A stretch of DNA of 12,985 nucleotides from Paracoccaceae bacterium (GTDB lineage: Bacteria; Pseudomonadota; Alphaproteobacteria; Rhodobacterales; Rhodobacteraceae). Shown here one piece after another: positions 6,534 through 11,816 of the stretch. The DNA is taken from positions 4,628 to 17,612 of the forward strand of contig DQCI01000177.1 of the NCBI GenBank assembly GCA_003545125.1, read 5' to 3'. Both the position numbers and the translations under genes were made by a program. A model generated the notes under the pieces. That model did not search any database, was not told where the DNA came from, and saw only the letters and a program-made list of their open reading frames with translations. The first letter of the stretch is position 1, and each line of letters opens with the position of its first letter.

Positions 6534-7184
6534 ATGACCGTTGCCCATCCGCTTCCGAAGTCGCTCGCAGGCCGCTATCATGGCTGGAAAGCCACCGGGT
6601 ATGCCGAGAACAAGACCTGGTATCGCCGCCTGGCCGCCGAGGGCCAGCATCCGCGCGCGATGATCATCTCGTGCTGCGACAGCCGGGTGCATGTCACGTC
6701 GCTGTTCGGCGCCGACCAGGGCGAGTTTTTCATCCATCGCAACATCGCCAACCTGGTGCCGCCCTATGAACCCGACGGCTTGCGGCACGGCACCTCGGCG
6801 GCGGTGGAATACGCGGTGACCGCGCTCAAGGTGGCGAATATCATCGTCATGGGGCATTCGTCCTGCGGCGGCGTGCGCGGGTATTTCGACATGGCCACGG
6901 GCAAGGCGCCCGAGCTTGCCGATGGATCGAGCTTCGTGGGCCGCTGGATGGAACTGCTCGAGCCGGGTTACGACCGGGTCAAGGAAAGCTGCTCCGGTCC
7001 CGAATGCATCGATGCGCTGGAGAAGGAGGCGGTGAAGGTTTCGCTCGACAACCTGCTGACCTTCCCCTTCGTCGCCGACGCTGTGGACCGCGAGGCGCTC
7101 ACGCTGCACGGCCTCTGGAACGATATCGGCGAGGGGGACTTGTGGTGGTACGATCCCACGGTTGATGCTTTCAAGCCGGTCTAG
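6534..7184 (+). CDS. Beta-class carbonic anhydrase
   Basis: 216 residues; length matches bacterial beta-carbonic anhydrases. The enzyme interconverts CO2 and bicarbonate in the cytoplasm, feeding bicarbonate-dependent carboxylases and carbamoyl phosphate synthesis. Zinc ligands are Cys48 (SCCDSRV, 46-52), His108 and Cys111 (GHSSCGGV, 107-114), with the Asp49-Arg51 dyad and the HRNIAN segment (68-73). The ATG at 6534 has a strong ribosome site (GGGAGGTG), so the open frame continuing upstream to 6375 is not used. The leader holds competing inverted repeats. The downstream gap carries several small hairpins, which suggests the transcript ends before the acyltransferase gene. No inorganic-carbon transporter is adjacent. 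Confidence 0.95.
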   Translation: MTVAHPLPKSLAGRYHGWKATGYAENKTWYRRLAAEGQHPRAMIISCCDSRVHVTSLFGADQGEFFIHRNIANLVPPYEPDGLRHGTSAAVEYAVTALKVANIIVMGHSSCGGVRGYFDMATGKAPELADGSSFVGRWMELLEPGYDRVKESCSGPECIDALEKEAVKVSLDNLLTFPFVADAVDREALTLHGLWNDIGEGDLWWYDPTVDAFKPV

Positions 7185-7192
7185 GCAAGCGG

Positions 7193-7280
7193 TGCGGCTC
7201 TGCCGCAGAGGTTTTCTGGGGAGGAGGCGCTGCCTCCGCCGTGTCGAAGACACGCCTCGGGCGTGACGGCTCCCTGAGGT
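7193..7280 (+). other. Run of short hairpins after the carbonic anhydrase gene
   Basis: Within 90 bases of the stop codon there are three tight hairpins, each with a 3-base loop: TGCGGC-tct-GCCGCA (7193-7207, followed by GAGGTTTT), GGAGGC-gct-GCCTCC (7223-7237) and GTGTC-gaa-GACAC (7241-7253). A fourth imperfect one, CCTCGGG...CCCTGAGG, spans 7255-7280. The first could be a weak intrinsic terminator because of the short T-run. The rest could be RNA 3'-end protection or an extragenic repeat. Confidence 0.5.
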
Positions 7281-7366
7281 ATTGTCGACCGAAGAAGCCC
7301 GGTGACGGACGCTTGGGTTTTGCGCACCGCGCTCTATGATGACGGTACGGCAGGGGGGAGCGGAGC

Positions 7367-8008
7367 TTGAAAAAACTGTTCGCCGCGATCGCGGGCCGGG
7401 GGCTGGTGATCATCGTGCGCCTGGTGACGGCGCCGCGGGCGATCTGGGCCGGCATCGAGCCGATCCCGCGCCAACGCGTGTATTTCGCCAACCACACGTC
7501 GAACGCCGATTTCCCCACCGTTTGGGCAGTGCTGCCCGGGTTTCTGCGCGAAAACACCCGGCCGGTGGCGGCCTCGGACTACTGGCTGAAAAGCCGTCTG
7601 CGGGCGTTTTTTGGCCGGGACGTGCTGAAGGCCGTGCTCATCAACCGCGACCGCGCGGGCCGTGATCCGCTCGAAGACCCGGTGGCGCTGATGGTCGCAG
7701 CGGTCGATGAAGGCGCGAGCCTGATCCTTTTCCCCGAAGGCATGCGCAACCTGACGGAAGACCCTGTGCTCGACTTCAAGACCGGCCTGTTTCACCTCGC
7801 CAGCGCGCGGCCCGAGATCGACCTGGTGCCGGTCTGGATCGACAATCTCAACTCGGTCCTGCCGAAGGGCGAGGTCGTGCCGGTGCCGCTGATCTGCACG
7901 GTGACATTCGGCGCGCCGCTGCATCTGCGGCCGGGCGAGGACAAGGACATCTTCCTCGACCGCGCCCGGATGGCGCTGGCCGCTTTGGCGAAGGCGCAGG
8001 GCGCATGA
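7367..8008 (+). CDS. 1-acyl-sn-glycerol-3-phosphate acyltransferase (PlsC family)
   Basis: 213 residues. The family transfers an acyl group to lysophosphatidate, giving phosphatidate at the inner membrane. The catalytic HX4D motif is NHTSNAD (His43, Asp48) and the glycerophosphate-binding motif is FPEGMR (122-127); the N-terminus is amphipathic. The start is TTG at 7367, supported by the purine-rich GGGGGGAGCGGAG directly upstream and by alignment-like length; no in-frame ATG fits. Its stop overlaps the next gene's ATG (ATGA), so the pair makes phosphatidate and then CDP-diacylglycerol. It may act on other lysophospholipids; the housekeeping plsC could be elsewhere. Confidence 0.88.
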   Translation: MKKLFAAIAGRGLVIIVRLVTAPRAIWAGIEPIPRQRVYFANHTSNADFPTVWAVLPGFLRENTRPVAASDYWLKSRLRAFFGRDVLKAVLINRDRAGRDPLEDPVALMVAAVDEGASLILFPEGMRNLTEDPVLDFKTGLFHLASARPEIDLVPVWIDNLNSVLPKGEVVPVPLICTVTFGAPLHLRPGEDKDIFLDRARMALAALAKAQGA

Positions 8009-8955
8009 CCCAGCACGCCGAATACGCACAATTGTTCACCGGGTTGGTGCTCGCCCTGCTCGCCGCCACGCTCGCGGCAGCGGCGCTGAGGCGCTGGGGG
8101 GGCATGACGGGACGAAAGGCGATCATCGTGCAGACGCTGTTCGCCCGGATCAACGCCTGGTGGGCAATGCTGGTGGCGCTGTCGCTCGCCGGACTGGTGG
8201 GGCGGGGCGGCATCGTGGTGTTGTTTGCGCTGGTGTCGTTCTCGGCACTGAGGGAGTTCCTCACGCTGACCGCAAAGCGGCGCGCCGACCATTGGGTGTT
8301 GATGTTTTCCTTCTTTGTCGCGCTGCCGGGGCAATACCTCCTGGTCTATTTCGGTCAGGTCGGGTTGTTCACCATCTTCATCCCCGTCTACGCCTTCCTG
8401 TTTCTGCCGGTCCTCGCAGCGGCGAAGGGCGATACCTCGGGGTTTCTGACCCGGGTGGCGGAAACGCAATGGGGGCTGATGCTGTGCATCTTCGCCGCCG
8501 CCCATGTGCCGGCGCTGCTCTGGATTGAGATCCCGGGGTACGCCGGCAAGGAAATCCTGCTGATCTCCTGGCTGGTGATAGTCGTGCAGGCCGGTGACAT
8601 CGCCCATTTCATCGCACCGCGGCTGACGGGGCGCACGCGGATCGCGCCCAGCATCCATCATTCGCGCAGCTGGGAGGGGTTTATCGGAGCGCTCGGCACC
8701 GGCGTCGTCATCGGCACGGCGCTGGCCTGGATCACACCCTTCGCGCCCTGGGCCGCGGCGTTGGTGGCGCTCGCGGTCTCGGTGCTGGGCTATGCGGGTG
8801 GTCTGGTGATGACCGCGATCAAGCGCGACAAGGGCGTGAACGACTGGGGGCACCTCCTGCCCGGACAGGGCGGCCTCATCGACAGGCTGGATTCGGTGCT
8901 GTTCGCGGCACCGGTGTTCTTTCACCTGGTGCGCTTCTTTTTCGAAGCGGGGTGA
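8005..8955 (+). CDS. Phosphatidate cytidylyltransferase (CdsA/YnbB-like)
   Basis: 316 residues, strongly hydrophobic, with about eight predicted membrane segments. The family makes CDP-diacylglycerol from phosphatidate and CTP in the inner membrane. The C-terminal signature is clear: AIKRDKGVNDWGHLLPGQGG (271-290) followed by DRLDS (293-297), with the paired Asp residues used for metal binding. The usual PGHGG is PGQGG here. An N-terminal extension before the CTP-transferase core fits the longer YnbB-like branch more than housekeeping CdsA. It is translationally coupled (ATGA overlap) to the acyltransferase upstream, a pairing that makes biochemical sense as consecutive steps of phospholipid synthesis. 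Confidence 0.88.
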   Translation: MTQHAEYAQLFTGLVLALLAATLAAAALRRWGGMTGRKAIIVQTLFARINAWWAMLVALSLAGLVGRGGIVVLFALVSFSALREFLTLTAKRRADHWVLMFSFFVALPGQYLLVYFGQVGLFTIFIPVYAFLFLPVLAAAKGDTSGFLTRVAETQWGLMLCIFAAAHVPALLWIEIPGYAGKEILLISWLVIVVQAGDIAHFIAPRLTGRTRIAPSIHHSRSWEGFIGALGTGVVIGTALAWITPFAPWAAALVALAVSVLGYAGGLVMTAIKRDKGVNDWGHLLPGQGGLIDRLDSVLFAAPVFFHLVRFFFEAG

Positions 8956-9068
8956 GGCCGGGCGGGTCGGCGGGCTTCGGGCCGCCCGTAGAGACAATGT
9001 CGTTCGGACTGCAGGATTTCGGCGGGCTTGCGTCTGCGGTCTGAGCGCAAACGCGGGGGGGCGCGCGC

Positions 9069-9100
9069 GGCGGGCAGGCGCGGGGAGCCCCACGCCCGCC
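9069..9100 (-). terminator. GC-rich hairpin after the small-gene cluster, possible terminator
   Basis: GGCGGGC (9069-9075) pairs with GCCCGCC (9094-9100). The inner arms GCGGGG/CCCCAC add about six more pairs (one G-U) after a four-base bulge. It lies 16 bases past the stop of the last small minus-strand gene and 110 bases past the cytidylyltransferase stop, so it could serve both directions. Neither side has a T-run, which lowers confidence. Confidence 0.35.
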
Positions 9101-9115
9101 ATCGCGGCGGATCGT

Positions 9116-9334
9116 TCAGGCGGCCAGCAGCGCGGGCCGGGGGGTAGCGGCGGCCGGGAACGGGATCACGTTCGAAGCCGATTGCTCGAAATCGTTGAAT
9201 TTCGCGTCGAAGGCCTCGTCGAAGATCGACACAACATTGTCGTCTTCATCGCCGAGGCGGGCGACGGTCAGGGCGGCAAGTGCGGCGCGGCGGCCTTGGC
9301 GGGCTTTGTCGAGGAAGTTGGTCGTGGCAAGCAT
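9116..9334 (-). CDS. Small VVSIFD-motif protein, cassette 1
   Basis: 72 residues, unrecognised family. The N-terminal half is basic and helical (KARQGRRAALAAL, residues 10-22). Then come R-L-G and DEDDNVVSIFDEAFD (29-43), an acidic middle, and a C-terminal NVIPFP and Pro/Ala-rich tail. It is clearly related to the gene at 10255-10476: about 21 identities over about 30 residues across GRRAAL...VVSIFD.AF. The ATG at 9332-9334 is chosen because GGAGA lies 7-8 bases upstream; a longer frame to 9373 lacks this. It is the last of three small same-strand genes spaced 56-58 bases apart, and a GC-rich hairpin follows. No signal peptide or membrane segment. Function unknown. Confidence 0.72.
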   Translation of the reverse strand: MLATTNFLDKARQGRRAALAALTVARLGDEDDNVVSIFDEAFDAKFNDFEQSASNVIPFPAAATPRPALLAA

Positions 9335-9392
9335 TGGAATTCTCCAAGGGAGGGGGGGCGCAACGCCGTTCAAGCGCTGCCCGGGGGGAGGA

Positions 9393-9602
9393 TCAGGCGG
9401 CGGAGCCGTAGGTCGTCAGCACGCCGGTAGTGAAGAACACGCCGGAAGCGGTGCGGCGCGTGCGGGCCCGGCCCTGCCAGTCGGCGATGGCGACGACATT
9501 GTCGCGCAGCTCTTCAGCGGCGGCGCGAACCGTTGTGCGGGCGTTGGTGCGATCCGCGCGGCGGTTACGGTCGAAGGCGATGACGTTGTTCTGTGTGTGC
9601 AT
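9393..9602 (-). CDS. Small Arg-rich GVFFTT-motif protein, cassette 1
   Basis: 69 residues, unrecognised family. It starts MHTQNNVIAFDRNRRADRTN. The C-terminal half, with DNVVAIADW (34-42), GRARTRRT and SGVFFTTGVLTT (53-64), is 24/40 identical without gaps to the gene at 10540-10746. The DNVV-I-D block recalls the same block in the neighbouring VVSIFD protein. The ATG at 9600-9602 follows the leader ACCTGGGGA, which is found at the same distance from the start of the paralogue. Net charge is strongly positive, so nucleic-acid or membrane-lipid binding is conceivable, but nothing shows it. Conservation of the protein and leader between copies is the main argument that it is real. Confidence 0.75.
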   Translation of the reverse strand: MHTQNNVIAFDRNRRADRTNARTTVRAAAEELRDNVVAIADWQGRARTRRTASGVFFTTGVLTTYGSAA

Positions 9603-9658
9603 TTTGTTATCCCCAGGTGTCGGCATTCCGCCGGATGTTCAGGTTCCGAGTGTCGTGT

Positions 9659-9835
9659 TCAGGCAGCGCGGCTTGTGCGCAAGGTCTGGCGGCTCATCTG
9701 GTCGAAGATGGTTTCGACCTCCGCGCTGCTGATCGTGGGCAGACGTTTCTGACGATCCGTCTGGCTCACGGCCTCGCAATTTCCTTGCAGGTGCAAGATC
9801 CGTGCGAGGCTTCGGGGGGTCATGGTGGCAGCCAT
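9659..9835 (-). CDS. Small protein, 58 aa, first of the three-gene group
   Basis: A 58-codon frame starting MAATMTPRSLARILHLQGNC and ending ...QTLRTSRAA. GGGAGA stands 11 bases before the ATG at 9833-9835, and the spacing to the next gene (56 bases) matches the spacing between the other small genes. Residues 40-45 read V-E-T-I-F-D, similar to the V-V-S-I-F-D block of the downstream protein. The composition (few runs, mixed charge) is protein-like. No copy is found ahead of the second cassette. No family recognised; it could be a regulatory leader gene. Confidence 0.6.
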   Translation of the reverse strand: MAATMTPRSLARILHLQGNCEAVSQTDRQKRLPTISSAEVETIFDQMSRQTLRTSRAA

Positions 9836-9889
9836 ATTGTGTCTCCCGTGTCTTCTTTCCGTTCCGATAAAGACAAGATCGTACCGGAA

Positions 9890-9994
9890 TCAGGCGCCAT
9901 TTGCGCCAGATTGGGGCGGTTTTGTGATTTTGCATGGTTCGGCCCCAAATTCACCTGCCACTGGTCACAAGTAGCCGTACCGCCGCCACTATTG
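9890..9994. repeat. Intergenic repeat, copy 1
   Basis: It aligns with 10101-10206. The first 66 bases match at 47 positions without gaps; the next 39 match at 23 after one inserted base in copy 2, about 67% overall. Shared blocks are TCAGGCGC at the left end, TGTGATTT, and GGTT-n-GGCC-n-CAAAT-n-CACC. The left end is an inverted repeat GGCGC-cattt-GCGCC (9893-9907). A second one, TTGGGGC/GCCCCAA (9911-9917, 9942-9948), is specific to this copy. It lies 55 bases upstream of the 58-codon gene. Confidence 0.7.
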
Positions 9995-10035
9995 ACCGAA
10001 GAAGGCCATATTTTCTGGCGTTGCGGAGGTGTTTC

Positions 10036-10047
10036 GACCGAACGGTC
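10036..10047. promoter_or_regulatory. Second GACCGnnCGGTC palindrome
   Basis: GACCGAACGGTC has the same ten fixed bases as the palindrome upstream of paaI (1122-1133). It sits between the two intergenic repeats, about 200 bases upstream of the 58-codon gene. A ten-base match of this kind is not expected twice in 13 kb by chance, so a common TetR-type regulator is plausible, but the distance to any start codon is large. Confidence 0.4.
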
Positions 10048-10100
10048 CGGTAACGGATTGGAAAGCAATATGCCGAAATAGCGGCGGTCAGGGGGTCAAA

Positions 10101-10206
10101 TCAGGCGCGAGTCGCGCCGCAAAGTGGCAAAAGTGTGATTTGGCGCGGTTTGGCCTCAAATCCACCGTGCCGCCTGCCAGAAACCAACGCATCACCGCCA
10201 TCTTTG
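10101..10206. repeat. Intergenic repeat, copy 2
   Basis: Diverged copy of 9890-9994 in the same orientation, offset by 211 bases. The inverted repeat at its left end is kept as GGCGC-gagtc-GCGCC (10104-10118): the arms are identical to copy 1 although the loop differs, and in this copy the arms extend to seven bases. Inside it GTGGCAAAAGT (10124-10134) recurs at 10919-10929 upstream of cassette 2. Confidence 0.7.
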
Positions 10207-10254
10207 GGCAGGGGTCTGCGGGGGGCAGGCGGACCGGGGAGAAACATGCGCCGA

Positions 10255-10476
10255 TCAGGCGGCGGCGCGGTCGGTTGTCACCAGCACCGGGCGGCGCAGG
10301 GGCGCGGTGCGCACCGAGTGGAACTCGGGCTCGGCCAGGCGCAGCGGAAAGGCGTTGTCGAAGATCGAGACCACCTTGTCGGTGTGACCGAGACGCGAAT
10401 GCAGCGAAGTGAGCGCGGCGCGGCGGCCGGCACGGGCTATTTCGATGATCGCGGTGGATTCGGTGATGATGGTCAT
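10255..10476 (-). CDS. Small VVSIFD-motif protein, cassette 2
   Basis: 73 residues, paralogue of the gene at 9116-9334. It shares ARAGRRAAL (14-22), RLG (28-30) and DKVVSIFDNAF (33-43) and differs in the C-terminal third, which is proline/arginine-rich and ends DRAAA in place of the NVIPFP tail. The ATG at 10474-10476 has GAGG about 9 bases upstream. It follows the GVFFTT gene on the same strand after 63 bases, the same order and spacing as cassette 1. No signal peptide or membrane segment. Function unknown; the paralogy in both copies argues for real translation. Confidence 0.75.
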   Translation of the reverse strand: MTIITESTAIIEIARAGRRAALTSLHSRLGHTDKVVSIFDNAFPLRLAEPEFHSVRTAPLRRPVLVTTDRAAA

Positions 10477-10539
10477 AATGTTTGCCTCGACTTTGGATGA
10501 CCTGCCACGCGGCAGGCAATGGGGGGAAGGGGGACGGGA

Positions 10540-10746
10540 TCAGGCGGTGAAACCGGGCGTCGCGAGAACGTGGGTGGTGAAGAACACACCCGTCGGCGTC
10601 CGCCGCGGCCGGGCACGACCGAGCCAGGCGGCCATCGGCACGATGTTGTCGTGACGCTCGGCGGCCTCGGTCGCTGCGATGGCGTGCAGCGGGGCGGTGT
10701 TGCGGTTGGCGTTGCGGCCGGCGAATGCGATGACGGTGGCGGTCAT
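10540..10746 (-). CDS. Small Arg-rich GVFFTT-motif protein, cassette 2
   Basis: 68 residues, paralogue of the gene at 9393-9602. It has TVIAF near the N-terminus, DNIVPMAAW (33-41), GRARPRRT and TGVFFTTHVL (52-61), with 24/40 ungapped identities over the C-terminal half. The N-terminal half has diverged except for the V-I-A-F and R-N positions. The ATG at 10744-10746 is preceded by ACCTGGGGA at exactly the distance seen in the paralogue, with GGGGAGAGA as ribosome site. It heads cassette 2; a 432-base gene-free region lies upstream. Function unknown. Confidence 0.78.
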   Translation of the reverse strand: MTATVIAFAGRNANRNTAPLHAIAATEAAERHDNIVPMAAWLGRARPRRTPTGVFFTTHVLATPGFTA

Positions 10747-10929
10747 GGATCTCTCCCCAGGTACGGCGCCCGACGCGCCGATGGATGTCTCGTGTTGTGC
10801 GATGACGACCGGTTTCCGGTGGGGTGCCTCTTGGGGCGGGCGGCTTTAACGCCGGGGCAATCTCTGTTGCCAATGTGTAGAGACTTGCTCCGGATTCCGA
10901 CTTAACCGTTACCCAATTGTGGCAAAAGT

Positions 10930-10942
10930 CTGCAAATTGCAG
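10930..10942. promoter_or_regulatory. Palindrome CTGCAA-A-TTGCAG, operator candidate
   Basis: A perfect 6+1+6 inverted repeat in the AT-rich block 184 bases upstream of the cassette 2 start. It directly follows GTGGCAAAAGT, an 11-base word that also occurs in repeat copy 2 (10124-10134). Position and symmetry suggest a dimeric regulator site; no regulator can be named. Confidence 0.35.
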
Positions 10943-11059
10943 AGTTTTTTACCACAAGTTGATTTGAGGTATTGCGGGTTTCCGCTGTGCAGCAGACCGG
11001 CCCCGGGGCATCGCGCGCGACGCCGGCCCGCGATGAGAGGGTATTCGCTTTGCCGGAAA

Positions 11060-11099
11060 CGCGCGGCCCTCCGGTGCCGGGTACCGCAAAGGCCGCGCG
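11060..11099. terminator. Long GC-rich hairpin after the cysteine hydrolase gene
   Basis: CGCGCGGCC (11060-11068) pairs perfectly with GGCCGCGCG (11091-11099). The 22-base loop contains a small CGGT/ACCG pair. It lies about 80 bases beyond the hydrolase stop (minus strand). There is no T-run, so it may slow or end transcription with Rho or may simply be GC-rich chance pairing. Confidence 0.3.
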
Positions 11100-11178
11100 C
11101 GAGGCGCTGCGTCGGGGCTTGGCCCGGATCTTGTCGGAGCCGTGCGCCCAGCCAGGTCAGACACCCGATGCGCGCGGC

Positions 11179-11673
11179 TTACATGACGATTTCGTCGAGC
11201 GGCAGCACCGCGACATTGTCGAGCCGGGCGAGGGTTTCGTTCTCGCCGGCGATGACCGCCTGCCAGTCGCGGCTCTCGAAGGCATGGGTGGTGTGGGCGT
11301 CGCTCACCAGCACGGCCTGGAAGCCGAGCGCGGCACCCGCGCGCACCGTCGCGTGAATGCAGCCGTCCGACTGCATGCCGCAGACAATCACCCGTTCGGC
11401 GCCGAGGATCGTGAGCTCGGCTTCGAGGTCGGTGCCCTCGAAAGCGTTGCCGTGGGTCTTGACGATCTGAGGCTCGTCCTCGGCAGGGGTGAAGCTTGGA
11501 TGCAGCGCGACGTCGGGCTCCACCCGGGAATCGGTGATCCAGACCACGGGTACACCGTCGCCGCGCGCGACCTCGACAAGCCCGGCAACGATGTCGAGGA
11601 TCTCGCCCGGATTGGGCGTCTCGTCCTCGATCAGGCTCACTTGCATGTCCACTACGATTAGCGCGGTTGTCAT
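11179..11673 (-). CDS. Cysteine hydrolase, isochorismatase family
   Basis: 164 residues, a single Rossmann-like domain of the isochorismatase/nicotinamidase superfamily. The catalytic triad is visible: Asp9 (LIVVDMQ, 5-11), Lys72 (IVKTHGNAF) and Cys105 (VCGMQSDGCIHATV), with the usual non-prolyl turn before the Cys. Members hydrolyse amide or enol-ether bonds (nicotinamide, N-carbamoyl compounds, isochorismate, and others). The substrate cannot be read from the sequence, and no NAD- or siderophore-related neighbour helps. The ATG at 11671-11673 is preferred over a GTG two codons earlier because AGGAGG stands 8 bases upstream. It is a single gene flanked by arginine genes and the small-gene region. 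Confidence 0.88.
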   Translation of the reverse strand: MTTALIVVDMQVSLIEDETPNPGEILDIVAGLVEVARGDGVPVVWITDSRVEPDVALHPSFTPAEDEPQIVKTHGNAFEGTDLEAELTILGAERVIVCGMQSDGCIHATVRAGAALGFQAVLVSDAHTTHAFESRDWQAVIAGENETLARLDNVAVLPLDEIVM

Positions 11674-11776
11674 CCCCACCTCCTCCTTTTTCTTCTGCCG
11701 GCGCGATTGGACGCGCGGCGGTCGTCCGCCACCACATTCACCCTAGTGACGGGGGGCAGATTGCACAATTCGAAAC

Positions 11777-11810
11777 CGCCGGGGCAGCAGGATCAACCGT
11801 GGCCCCGGCG
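11777..11810 (-). terminator. Hairpin just after argF, probable terminator
   Basis: CGCCGGGGC (11777-11785) and GCCCCGGCG (11802-11810) form a perfect 9-bp stem with a 16-base loop, starting 7 bases past the argF stop codon. On the minus strand it is followed by GTTTCGAATT, a short and broken T-run. Position makes it the likely end of the argD-argF transcript. Confidence 0.55.
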
Positions 11811-11816
11811 CGCGCG

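Larger units (their letters stand above)
9836..10254. other. 419-base noncoding region between the two small-gene cassettes
   Basis: I find no convincing gene here. The base composition is less GC-biased than the surrounding coding DNA. The region holds two copies of a ~105-bp repeat (9890-9994 and 10101-10206) and a GACCGnnCGGTC palindrome between them. It should contain the promoter of the 58-codon gene and the end of cassette 2. An 82-codon minus frame (9820-10068) crosses repeat 1 and shows no protein-like character. Confidence 0.6.
10747..11178. other. 432-base gene-free region upstream of cassette 2
   Basis: No gene is visible. The part nearest cassette 2 is its leader and presumed promoter. 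It contains ACCGG-ttt-CCGGT (10808-10820), TTAACCGT (10903-10910, one base from a CtrA half-site TTAACCAT) and the palindrome CTGCAA-A-TTGCAG (10930-10942). The part nearest the hydrolase gene is very GC-rich with hairpin potential (see 11060-11099). Positions of promoter elements are not certain. Confidence 0.45.

Noticed and set aside
7792..9102. 436-codon minus-strand frame opposite plsC/cdsA
   Set aside because: Antisense shadow of two well-supported genes; composition is His/Arg/Gln-rich and unlike any protein family.
9820..10068. 82-codon minus-strand frame in the intergenic repeat region
   Set aside because: It crosses repeat copy 1, overlaps the start of the 58-codon gene, has no ribosome site and no protein-like pattern; treated as noncoding.
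9116..10746. RiPP or toxin-antitoxin reading of the small-gene cluster
   Set aside because: No modifying enzyme, leader-core layout, hydrophobic toxin segment or DNA-binding motif is visible; the small size and pairing alone do not support either.
10088..10873. 261-codon minus-strand frame across cassette 2
   Set aside because: Its translation is dominated by Arg, His and Pro runs, the typical out-of-frame reading of GC-rich genes; two better frames with paralogues and ribosome sites lie in the same DNA.
10903..10910. TTAACCGT as a CtrA half-site upstream of cassette 2
   Set aside because: One base off the TTAACCAT half-site and no second half at the right spacing; an 8-base near-match is expected by chance.
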